Positions 25,668 through 35,100 of a DNA stretch of 64,000 nt are shown piece by piece (within the stretch, counting starts at the first letter, position 1; every line of letters starts with the position of its first letter). Source of the DNA: Guptibacillus algicola (lineage in GTDB: Bacteria; Bacillota; Bacilli; Bacillales; Guptibacillaceae); assembly GCF_020171805.1 (NCBI RefSeq), contig NZ_JAIVAF010000003.1:124001-188000 (forward strand), given 5' to 3'. A program made the position numbers and the translations under genes. The notes beneath the pieces are model-generated. The model made no database searches and was not told the DNA's origin. It saw only the letters and a list, made by a program, of their open reading frames with translations.

Positions 25668-27233
25668 TTAAAGGTGTAGGTAATCCTGTGTTAATGCTTT
25701 ATCTAATTCATTCATTAACCCACGTCTTACTTTATAGCCTGAATATTTTTTCTCGGTTAGGATGAGTTTCTTCAGTAGTTTGAAATCGATATTCTTCTCT
25801 TGAGCGAGTAGTTCAAGGTCAGAGATCTGTTCATTATCGAAAAGAGGACGATCATCGAATTCCCAGTCAAGTTCATAACCCATAACGTTCTTAAAGATTT
25901 CAGGGAGGTTATCTTCAAATTCACCAGCTTCAAGCCAGAATCTACGAATGACTCTAAGCTCATCTTCACGAATCAATTCAAAGTTTGGGTCATCGGGGTG
26001 TTTAAGGTCTCTTTGAGTAATGAGAAGCTTCTCTAGAATCTCTTGTCTCGTTTCTAGCGTGAATGGTCCAAGGCCAAGCTGCTCGAGCTTATCTTCTTCA
26101 TTTCTTACTAATAGCTTAAGATCTCCTGAAGCACCAAGGTCAATGTTGTTTTCTTTGATATATTGCTTTAAATTGCTTTTTTCTACAATTGTGTACTCTT
26201 CTAGATTGATTAGTTCTTTTCTTCTGCTACCTTTTTTAGGAATGATGACATATTCCTTGTCTTCAATCGCTTCGATTCTAACTTCATTAAAGTACATCTG
26301 ACCGTTCATTCTATATTTCATTCGTCTGTCGCGATCGTCTCGAATTCCTGCAAGCCAATTACGGAACTCAAGAAGGGGGCGCATCCAGTCTTCGCCGCTT
26401 TCAATGAAACCGTTCAGTGCTTTGTCTTCATTTACAACCGTACATACCCAGCAGCCAAATCGACTGTTACCGCATGAGCCAGCACTTTCTTTCACACTTT
26501 TATCTACAACAAGAGGGCATTCACCACTACTAGAATCCTGATAAAGTTTATTCAATGCATGGTTATCATCACCCCATGGGGATGGAACTGAAAGTAGATA
26601 ATCCCAAACATCATTCGTTTCAAAGCTTCTGATTGGTGCGTAAACGTATGCGTTTGAAAGGGTAGAGTGTTTCATCAGTGTTTTTCCTTCAACACTATGA
26701 GACTTCATCACGTTTGCTCTTGTGGCACTCTCGTTATCTCGCACACCTAGAACCATAATTACTTCACCGAATTTAGATACCTTATCCAGGATGAATTGGT
26801 TAGCAGGATCGATCTTCAGTCGATCGGTACACCAGCGAAATTTCTGGTTAGGGGAAGGATAGCCTTTCCCAATTATTTTTGCCCAGAATGACTGATCAGG
26901 AGCAGGTTTCACCTTGTGCGTTTCAATTGGTAATCCCATTTCCAATGCTTTTGTCTGGATTCTTCTTAACGTTGTATTAATCGATTGAATAATGAGTGGC
27001 GTCTCAACTAAAGTATCTGAAGAGATGACATAAACTTTCTTATGTAATTCTTCAGGAGGCAGTTCAGACAGTGCGTCAAAAACAAGCTGAATAACCACAG
27101 TAGAATCTTTACCGCCACTATATCCAACAACCCATGGTCTCGGATCAGATTTATAGACTTCTTTAATATGCTCTTTTGATTCAGAGGCTTTAGGGAAGTC
27201 ATTTTTTAATAGATTACTAATGCTATTTAACAT
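25668..27233 (-). CDS. dndC: DndC, PAPS-reductase-like sulfurtransferase
   Basis: 521 residues. The PP-loop VVGYSGGKDSTVV (SGGKDST at 39-45) binds ATP for activating the DNA phosphate. FRWCTDRLKI and the cysteine cluster GECPLV / SCGNSRFGCWVCTVVN supply the ligands of the iron-sulfur cluster known for DndC. It takes sulfur from DndA and forms the phosphorothioate linkage. The ATG at 27233 has a GGGTGA site and overlaps the dndB stop by 11 bp. A TTG at 27263 is possible but has a poorer site. Confidence 0.94.
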   Translation of the reverse strand: MLNSISNLLKNDFPKASESKEHIKEVYKSDPRPWVVGYSGGKDSTVVIQLVFDALSELPPEELHKKVYVISSDTLVETPLIIQSINTTLRRIQTKALEMGLPIETHKVKPAPDQSFWAKIIGKGYPSPNQKFRWCTDRLKIDPANQFILDKVSKFGEVIMVLGVRDNESATRANVMKSHSVEGKTLMKHSTLSNAYVYAPIRSFETNDVWDYLLSVPSPWGDDNHALNKLYQDSSSGECPLVVDKSVKESAGSCGNSRFGCWVCTVVNEDKALNGFIESGEDWMRPLLEFRNWLAGIRDDRDRRMKYRMNGQMYFNEVRIEAIEDKEYVIIPKKGSRRKELINLEEYTIVEKSNLKQYIKENNIDLGASGDLKLLVRNEEDKLEQLGLGPFTLETRQEILEKLLITQRDLKHPDDPNFELIREDELRVIRRFWLEAGEFEDNLPEIFKNVMGYELDWEFDDRPLFDNEQISDLELLAQEKNIDFKLLKKLILTEKKYSGYKVRRGLMNELDKALTQDYLHL

Positions 27234-28329
27234 TTGATTCACCCGACTTAAATTTATTTTCAATCTTCATTTCGTTTTCAGTGAGGGGGAGGCCAAGCTT
27301 TTCTTTAATTAGGTTAGCTGTTAATTGAATGGTGTGGTTGTTCTTTTGAATTCTTCCATTCGAATTAAATGCCCGTCCTTCCCAATCAGTCGCATTTGCT
27401 CGATTCCAATCTATAGTCGAAAGTTTCTTAATGGTTTCTTGCCATGTTGTTGGCTGGTATTCGAATGCATAGCGTCCTACAATACCAACCGCTTCTAGAA
27501 ACAATCCGTGACCTACAATATAGTTCATTCTAAGCTCACGGGGGTTCATTTCTTTATCTAAAACCATCTGCCATTCGGTAATGGTTTCACACAAGAGGTT
27601 CCAAAATTCTTTAACAAACTTCTCTTCATCATCAGATATCACATCACCTTTTGATTTTCCCACTAGCTTTAAGTTGGTATTGAATATATGATTCAGTGCC
27701 ATGATTTTAGGTGAGTTCTTGGATAAGGATACCTTTTCTCTATCGGTATAACGAGAGAGAAGAGGATTTTCTGCAACTATCTCCTTCGTAAGCATAGCTA
27801 ATCGATCACGATGATCATACAGAATTCCTATAGATGAGGTTGTATTGACAGCATGTCTATTTAAATCGGAGAAGATTTGTTGTGAGTTCTTCAAGCCTTC
27901 ATCATAAAAGAATACAACCGAAATGGTTTCATTGCCAAGCTCAGGTGCAATTTTTAATGCTTCTTCAATCGCAGCTCGGCGATGCTGACCATCATTAATA
28001 AGAAAGCGAGCTTCTAATGATATCCTTAATTGACCTAAATCGTTCGAAGTTGTGTCTTGGCCAAATGGAATAAACTCCAATTCGCCATCAATTGAAGCTG
28101 TAATCGAAGAGAATACATAGTCATTTTGGTTTTCAACGATATAATTCGTCATTTCAGGAATTCTTGTTTTATTTAAGATTCGTTGTGCTCTATGCTCTGG
28201 TGGAATCTCGTCTTCATCAAATAAGAAGATCTTAGGAATTATTCTAAGGGGGCACATTGCCACAAAATATTCCTTTCCAGCTTGTTTACCGCGAATTGCA
28301 GGGAAGTTATAACTAAATCCCATATCCAT
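27223..28329 (-). CDS. dndB: DndB, regulator/accessory of phosphorothioation
   Basis: 368 residues in the DGQHR/DndB-like fold. The signature RFLINDGQHRRAAIEEAL is present, with SYNFPAIRGKQAGKEYFVAM at the start and IFSDLNRHAVNTTSSIGILY in the middle. DndB homologues repress their own operon and modulate how often sites are sulfurated. The ATG at 28329 follows GGAGG with 8 bases between; upstream in-frame codons are in the promoter region. First gene of dndBCDEA. A palindrome in its leader is a candidate operator. Confidence 0.93.
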   Translation of the reverse strand: MDMGFSYNFPAIRGKQAGKEYFVAMCPLRIIPKIFLFDEDEIPPEHRAQRILNKTRIPEMTNYIVENQNDYVFSSITASIDGELEFIPFGQDTTSNDLGQLRISLEARFLINDGQHRRAAIEEALKIAPELGNETISVVFFYDEGLKNSQQIFSDLNRHAVNTTSSIGILYDHRDRLAMLTKEIVAENPLLSRYTDREKVSLSKNSPKIMALNHIFNTNLKLVGKSKGDVISDDEEKFVKEFWNLLCETITEWQMVLDKEMNPRELRMNYIVGHGLFLEAVGIVGRYAFEYQPTTWQETIKKLSTIDWNRANATDWEGRAFNSNGRIQKNNHTIQLTANLIKEKLGLPLTENEMKIENKFKSGESNVK

Positions 28330-28345
28330 ATATACAACCTCCGAT

Positions 28346-28398
28346 TTACGTACGTAATTGTTAATTATTATTATAAACCTCATACAGCCTAATGGCAA
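28346..28398 (-). promoter_or_regulatory. dndB promoter with TTACGTACGTAA operator candidate
   Basis: On the minus strand TTGCCA (28398-28393) and TATAAT (28375-28370) are separated by 17 bases, a near-consensus sigma-A promoter. A perfect 12-bp palindrome, TTACGTACGTAA, lies at 28346-28357, just downstream of the expected start point and before the GGAGG site. TACG/CGTA half-sites are what I recall for DndB binding in Salmonella. Position suits autorepression by DndB. Confidence 0.7.
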
Positions 28399-28400
28399 CA

Positions 28401-28423
28401 AAAAAGCGAACATTAATTCGCTT
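28401..28423 (-). terminator. Minus-strand terminator upstream of the dnd promoter
   Basis: AAGCGAA pairs with TTCGCTT across six bases, followed on the minus strand by TTTTTT. It stands just upstream of the dndB promoter, where it would block antisense transcripts from dptF entering dndB. Confidence 0.6.
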
Positions 28424-28506
28424 CTTTCAATTTTCTGCCAGTTTAGTAGAGGGATGCTTATATGGTAGAATAATGGTAAGAATACGTTTATAAGAGGTTG
28501 ATAATC

Positions 28507-30774
28507 ATGGAAAAAGGAAGCTTTTTAAGTTTTATAGAACATTTAAGTCCATTAGCAGCTCTAAATGCGAAGAAAATGGAAGAGTTATTGTTTGAAGACT
28601 CTGCAAGTGCAATTGTTAAATCACGATTATTTCTAGAGAAAGTACTAGATGAAGTTTTTAAAATGGAGAACATTGAGGCGCCTTACGTTTCTTCACTTTA
28701 CGAGAAGATTTCTTATTTATCAAAAGAGGGAATAATAAAGAGAGATACACAAAAGTTGTTTGATACGATTAGGATTAATGGGAACAAAGCTGCACATACT
28801 GGCGACTTTGCAGATTTATCTCAAGCGATTGGATTACATAAGGTAATGTACGATGTAGCCCTATGGTTTTATGAGCTTTACTCACAAGAAAGAGTCGATA
28901 TCCCTCCTTACGAACAACCCAAACCTAATAAGAGTGAAATAAGTTCACAAGAACAAATCGATGAACTTATTCAAAAACAATTAATTAAGATGCTGGAAGA
29001 AAGAGGAGAGCGTACGACTACAGATCCGAAAGAAGTGAATCCAGAGGGAGAAGAAATTCTCGTTAAAGATTTGCCTGCTAATAAGAGTTATCTGTTAAGA
29101 GAATTAAGAAGGTTAAGCGATTCAGCTCAGGAAGCAATTGAGAATGCAAACGCTTTTAGTCATTTCAAGAAATACATGCACGTGGACCGAAAGATTCAGA
29201 AGGACCTCGAGTACATTCTTGAAAAGAATAAGCAGGATGATTCAGGAAAGCTAATACTTCTTTGCGGAAGTGTAGGGGATGGTAAATCCCATTTGTTAGC
29301 TTATTTAAAGAAACATAAACCAGAGCTTATCTCTGATTATGAGATTCATAATGATGCAACGGAAAGCTTCTCACCAGATAAGGATGCTATGGAGACACTA
29401 GCTGAAGTATTGAAGGATTTCTCCGATCAGCGAGTTGAAAGTAGTAACAAGCGCGTTATTTTGGCAATCAATATGGGAGTCTTGCATAATTTCATTACAG
29501 CTGATCATGGCGATCAGACGTACAATGAGCTAAGCAAGTTTGTTGATAACAGTGAGTTGTTTTCTCAAAATGTGACCACCCATTATAGTGAAGAAGCATT
29601 TGATCTCCTAAGTTTTGGCGATTATCATCCGTTTGAGATTACGAATGAAGGTCCTCAGTCTCAGTTTTTCTTATCGATTTTAAATAATATCTTTAAAGAT
29701 AGTAACGATAATCCATTCCACCTGGCTTTTAAAGAGGATCAGAACAATGGATTTCATACCATGCTTCACGAGAATTTTGAGTTTATGAGGCATCCCTTTG
29801 TACAAAAACAGGTTGTTGATTTAATCATACAGACATTGATTCGGGATAAAATGGTGATTTCTGCACGTGCATTTTTGAATTTCATAGCAGATATCTTAAT
29901 TCCAGATACACTTTCGTCTTATTATTCTCTTACTGAATTTCAACGGTTAGAGTTGAATACAACAAATTTATTATTTAATCGAATGGAACGTTCTCCTATC
30001 TTAAAGGCAATGGGAGATAAGGATCCAATTCACCAACGCTCCTACCATATTGATCAGCTTATTATTAACTTAAATACGTATACAGACTATGAGAAAGTAT
30101 TTGACCGCTATATTCACTCTGATGAAGCAAAGAAATGGTTAGAACCTTTCAAGCAAGATGACAGTGTGACAGGCCATTCATTTAGCCAGCTTGTAGAGGT
30201 GGTTATCCGCTTAGCTTATCTAACAAACGAGGACTTTTCTAAACAAGTCATAGAAGAGAACTATATAAACTACGTAAAATATTTGTACGCATTTAATGCT
30301 GGCGAGAAAAGCAAGATTAGAGACTTCTACGAAGAGATGAAGCAGTCCATTTTCAAATGGAATGGCACTCCTAAGAAAGAGTACATCTATATTAACAATC
30401 CAGCTGAAAAGTTTCGGATTGCCCAGTTATTGAACTTCAAACCTACGTATAAGCATTTGAATTTTAATCATCAGAATGTACTAGAATCGTTCAAGGCCAC
30501 TATTCATTTGCGCTATCACGATGGTAATGGGGACAATCAAGTTGATTTGGAGATCGACTATCCGCTATATAACTTACTAACAAAAGTACAGCGAGGTTAT
30601 TGTCCTAATAAAAAGGATAAAGAAGATGCGATTAAATTCGTTGAATTTATGGACAGAATCATGGGCTACGGGAAGAAGAAGGACGAGCTTTTGGTTCAAT
30701 TCCCAGCCGATGAACGGTCATATAAATTAAAGCGTGACGATTTCGGTGATTTTGTTTTTGAAAAGGAGTCTTAA
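28507..30774 (+). CDS. dptF: DptF, phosphorothioation-dependent restriction ATPase
   Basis: 755 residues. An N-terminal all-helical domain (~1-125) resembles DUF4145/HEPN-like modules seen in restriction proteins. A P-loop ATPase begins at LILLCGSVGDGKSHLLAYLK (Walker A near residue 255). DptF is one of three proteins that restrict DNA lacking phosphorothioates. The ATG at 28507 follows AGAGG; a TTG at 28498 is also in frame but too close to that site. Divergent from dndB across a ~180-bp control region and coupled to dptG. Confidence 0.92.
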   Translation: MEKGSFLSFIEHLSPLAALNAKKMEELLFEDSASAIVKSRLFLEKVLDEVFKMENIEAPYVSSLYEKISYLSKEGIIKRDTQKLFDTIRINGNKAAHTGDFADLSQAIGLHKVMYDVALWFYELYSQERVDIPPYEQPKPNKSEISSQEQIDELIQKQLIKMLEERGERTTTDPKEVNPEGEEILVKDLPANKSYLLRELRRLSDSAQEAIENANAFSHFKKYMHVDRKIQKDLEYILEKNKQDDSGKLILLCGSVGDGKSHLLAYLKKHKPELISDYEIHNDATESFSPDKDAMETLAEVLKDFSDQRVESSNKRVILAINMGVLHNFITADHGDQTYNELSKFVDNSELFSQNVTTHYSEEAFDLLSFGDYHPFEITNEGPQSQFFLSILNNIFKDSNDNPFHLAFKEDQNNGFHTMLHENFEFMRHPFVQKQVVDLIIQTLIRDKMVISARAFLNFIADILIPDTLSSYYSLTEFQRLELNTTNLLFNRMERSPILKAMGDKDPIHQRSYHIDQLIINLNTYTDYEKVFDRYIHSDEAKKWLEPFKQDDSVTGHSFSQLVEVVIRLAYLTNEDFSKQVIEENYINYVKYLYAFNAGEKSKIRDFYEEMKQSIFKWNGTPKKEYIYINNPAEKFRIAQLLNFKPTYKHLNFNHQNVLESFKATIHLRYHDGNGDNQVDLEIDYPLYNLLTKVQRGYCPNKKDKEDAIKFVEFMDRIMGYGKKKDELLVQFPADERSYKLKRDDFGDFVFEKES

Positions 30775-30775
30775 G

Positions 30776-32185
30776 ATGGAAGAGATTTTGAATGTAGAAT
30801 ATTTAGACAATCTGTTAAGAGAGAAGAATAAACACACTGTGGGAAATGCAGTGGATGTATTACCTTTTTTAACGAATAAAAGATCGAAGGTGAAAGAGAA
30901 CTTACAAGGAGTAGTAGGAGAGTATATTAGGGGGATTTGTGAGGTCGATTTTAAAAAAGAAAAGAAAAAAGAGCAGTCATTAGAAGAAATACTTAATGAT
31001 GAACACTATATCGTACAACAGATTATAAATAAAGTTGAATTTGAAGATGAAAATTCAGGTGATGATTTTAAACGTTTTTTGCACACATTTTTATTTAAAG
31101 ACAATGACGAAATAAATCCAATCCATCCTTATCTTTTAAACTATATACCAACTGAAAAAAAATATAAAAATGAAATTGAGAAATTTGGTCAATTCCTTAA
31201 GGATGTTTTTGCAAGAGATAATCAGGTGTTGAAAAATCTATTTAACCAAAAAGATCATGATGACATTCTAACAGAACTAATTTTAAATAATATCGAACCC
31301 TTACAAGAAAATAAAGTTGAACAGAGCTCACCCCAATACGAATTAATGTTACCGAATCTTAGAAATCTTTATCAAGAAGATATGATTTTCTTGAGTAATC
31401 ATAAGGAATATTTTCTTCAATCGTTTGAATTATTAACCCATTTTTATATGACAACTTATATATGTCAAATGATAATGAAGTTTGAAGGTTATGAGAAGGC
31501 AAACTATGAAGCACCATCTCCCTTGTATTTTGCTTTGGAATGGGAGTCGATGAGTAAAAGACGGAAGCCTGCAGATGAGCTAGTAGGCTTTAAATTCATT
31601 AAAGGGAAAGCAGATAACCTATTCGTTCATATAAACTCTCTTTCCTATTTGAGTCATAATCAGTTAAATGAACCTTATTCTAGTGGTGAATTTCCTGTTA
31701 TAAACTATAAAGAATTATATGAAAAGGTAAAGCAAGAGGGTAAAGAACATACTCTTCTGAAAGACTTGAATAATTGGATCAAGAATTATTGCGAATGGAA
31801 AAACATAAATCTGGAAAAAATGCCTGAAACAGTTTCAGAGGCATACTCAACTATGAATTATTGTTTACGGCGTGGGATGAGTACTACTGTTTATAAAAGG
31901 TATGGAGAGAATTTTATGGATTTAATAAAAAAACGCTTTATAAAACCTCGTGGAAGTTTAGGTCATATATTAAACATTAATCATGAAATGCTCTTATTAC
32001 TTACTGCAATATCTGTTAAAGATAATCGTATCCCATTAAATCAGCTTTTCGAAGAGTTCGCAAAAAGAGGGGTTATGTTTGATCGATATTCAAAGAAAGA
32101 AATTATTGCATTATTTGATTCCCTAAATATTTTAGACAAAAAAAGTGATAGTGGTGATGCTCAGTATGTCAAACCAATTTTATAA
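30776..32185 (+). CDS. dptG: DptG, phosphorothioation-dependent restriction protein
   Basis: 469 residues without a recognisable enzyme motif. It matches the DptG family in size, position between dptF and dptH, and its mostly helical, charged composition. It opens LNVEYLDNLLREKNKHTVGN. The ATG at 30776 follows AAAAGGAG, one base past the dptF stop. DptG is needed with DptF and DptH for restriction of non-sulfurated DNA; its role is probably structural, bridging the ATPases. Its DNA is somewhat more AT-rich than dptF and dptH. Confidence 0.85.
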   Translation: MEEILNVEYLDNLLREKNKHTVGNAVDVLPFLTNKRSKVKENLQGVVGEYIRGICEVDFKKEKKKEQSLEEILNDEHYIVQQIINKVEFEDENSGDDFKRFLHTFLFKDNDEINPIHPYLLNYIPTEKKYKNEIEKFGQFLKDVFARDNQVLKNLFNQKDHDDILTELILNNIEPLQENKVEQSSPQYELMLPNLRNLYQEDMIFLSNHKEYFLQSFELLTHFYMTTYICQMIMKFEGYEKANYEAPSPLYFALEWESMSKRRKPADELVGFKFIKGKADNLFVHINSLSYLSHNQLNEPYSSGEFPVINYKELYEKVKQEGKEHTLLKDLNNWIKNYCEWKNINLEKMPETVSEAYSTMNYCLRRGMSTTVYKRYGENFMDLIKKRFIKPRGSLGHILNINHEMLLLLTAISVKDNRIPLNQLFEEFAKRGVMFDRYSKKEIIALFDSLNILDKKSDSGDAQYVKPIL

Positions 32186-35100
32186 TTATATAGCTGACCA
32201 AATCCTTCATCATTTTAGCTCAAGCTCCTTATCCGCTGGAGATCGCTTCTACTTGCAGCTTGATCAAGATGAAGAGATTAAGAACCTAATAAATTCCCTT
32301 CAGCAAAAGCAAAATGTGCAAAAGTTTGTGTATAAGCATGAGTTCGGAGAACCTTATGAAACGTTCTGTATTGAGATAGACAATATTCGAGTGGTAGTTG
32401 CTCATACTCATGGAAATATTAAGCCTGATTTCCTCGTAACTCTTCGAAACCAGGTAGGGGAGCAACAAGGAGTTTGGAAGAACACAGCTCTACTTAGCAT
32501 AGTGTCTGAACAACTAGATTCCATCCAGGGTGGAAGCAGTGACTTGCTTAAGGAAGGAATGCCTTTACATCCAGTTTCATTATATAAAACGCTGAAATCT
32601 GATATCGAGCATAGTAGTTTGGAAAAAGTCGATCAGATTATCTTGTTAGATAACATGGAGAGTTTGATTGAAGAACAATCATTCCAACAAATCTCCTTCT
32701 TTGATTTTCAAGAGATCTTCACAATCTTAGGCAAGGGATATATGGAAGATAAGGATTATAAAGAGTTTGCCCTTTTTAAAGATCCAGACCTAGCAACGTT
32801 TACAGGAAAACAACTAGAATATAGATTAGAGGAAAACCGTGAACTGTTTGAATTTGTTAGGAAAGTTCATGATTTTGGACTAGGTAAAGATGAACTTGAA
32901 AAAAAATTCACACCTGAATTCTCAAGTAAACTATTCAAAGAAGGTTGGGAAGACAAGCCCTATCCCACAATTAAAAAAGAACATACGAAACACATTCAAA
33001 TCAACCGTAAGGCCAAAGTTGAATATAAGAAAATAATTGCAGAGAAAAATTTGAAGTTGTGGGATCGTCCCCAAAGTACTTCAGCTGCTGGAAAGAGAAA
33101 AAGAAACATCATCGTATTTAATGAACAACAACTTGAAGAAATAAACCTTCAAATTTCATTCTCTTTATCAGGTAAAATTACTAGCTTAAGTAATGATTTC
33201 ACTAAGTTGCACAAACTTCACTCAAACACAACTGACCTCAATGTTGCGAGATCGAATGTGAATGTCAAGATAACTCCAGAATTAAATAAGCCTACATTTA
33301 CTAAATTTACTTATGCACACGATGATAAGGCGACTCTTGGTGCAGAGTTCTTAATTTTAGTATTGCCACTTAATTCAAATTTACTGGATTTATTTAGGAC
33401 AAATTATTTAGTTAATATTTCAGAAGGAGTTTTGGAAATACAGTATGAAGGTTCTTCTGTCACAATAGGTCAGGGAATTAGTAGAGAACAAGAGGTTATT
33501 GAAAACGAACAATCTATTGAAATCAAGAAAGATGAGCAATTAATCTTGCTGCCTCAACCAGATGCGTTTAACGATGAGAGTAAACTTGCTCTAAAACTGC
33601 ACTTTTCCGAGAATATGTTGGAACTCCCTTTATCGTTGAAAAACGAACTTCCAGAATCCACGCCAATAACAGGAGCTAGAATTTGGAAGCTGAAACGAGA
33701 AAATCAGATAGACTTTGAATTAAAGGCAAACCGCCTTGTTTTTGGAAATAGAGATTTCTATGTTCATTCAGAATACAAAGAGTATATTAAATGGGAACAA
33801 TATTGGCAGGATGAAGGGTTTAGGGCAGCAAAAGTAGAGGGAGATATCCTACAACCTATTGATATTGATCTTGGTGATGAGTTACGTGAAGCTTATAGTC
33901 GTTATCTCAACTACTTTAATATAAAAGATAACATTCCAACACTTAGCTACATGAGTCCTGATTTAGAGGAACGAGCAAGAGATTATGTTGAGGCTTATTT
34001 GAGTGAAGTGAAATCTTTTAAAACTGGTGTTGAAGCAGGTAAAAAAGGAAGAGACTTATTCAGTCTCGGAACTATTTCGTCTAAACATGAACTATACTTC
34101 ACACCTTACCATCCATTGATGGTGGCTTTTCAGCTTCAGTTAAAGGACTCTCTCTCAAGTGAGGAAATAGATAATAGCATTCTATCAAGGTTGAAACCTC
34201 TGGGATTAGTGCCATATATCTATAGGAATCATGATGATCTCTATAAGCCAGATCAACAAAATGCTGCTCTTGAGTGGTTAGTTTATAAGCCTGTTAGTCA
34301 AGTATCTGTATCTGATGGAAATCATTATGTGGCAAAAGTAGTTGAGGATAAATTAACTCAGTTTGAAGAGCACTTTTCTTACTTGTTTATGGGAAGTTCA
34401 AGTGCACCGTTGTTGGTTAATCTTATTAACGTTAATAACGATAATGAAATACTGAGAGGGATTATTCAGCGCCTCATTAAGCAGATAAATTCAAAAGAAT
34501 TGGATCAAGTTAAGCCTATTGAGGTAACTGTTTACAAGAGAGATGCTACAAGCGCGTTTGATGTGTTCTCTAGAACAGAATCTATTGAAGAGCTTGAAAC
34601 AGCACTTGATCTAAAGTTTACATCAAAAGATTTTAAACATTATGAGCCAAAAGATTTGTTACAGCTGATTCGAGAAAAGATTAAGTATTTTAAGCGAAAA
34701 TTCGGTGTAGATGAATACAATTATGCACACATTTCATACTATAAGATGCAAGCTCAAGAAACTTACGCACTCCAGCCAATGAAAGATATGGTTTCTGGAA
34801 TAAATCTTAATGGCCTTTATTCTTCTGTCCCATCGATGAAGGGAAATGAGAACTACCGAAATGGCTTTGGAGTGAAAGGATATTCGATTGATGAGGATAA
34901 CGTATTAACGCAAACGGCTTATATGTTAAATGAATTAAGTGCCAATTTAAAGAACGGTGGTAACGATTCCTATCATAAAGGGGAAGCTATTCTTTCTAGA
35001 ACTTCTACCATTGATGAAGACACTCTTTCACAAATCTTTGGGTCTTCGCACTGGGTAACGTTCGTCGATCCTAGTGTAGATTTAGATTTCTTTAATGAAC

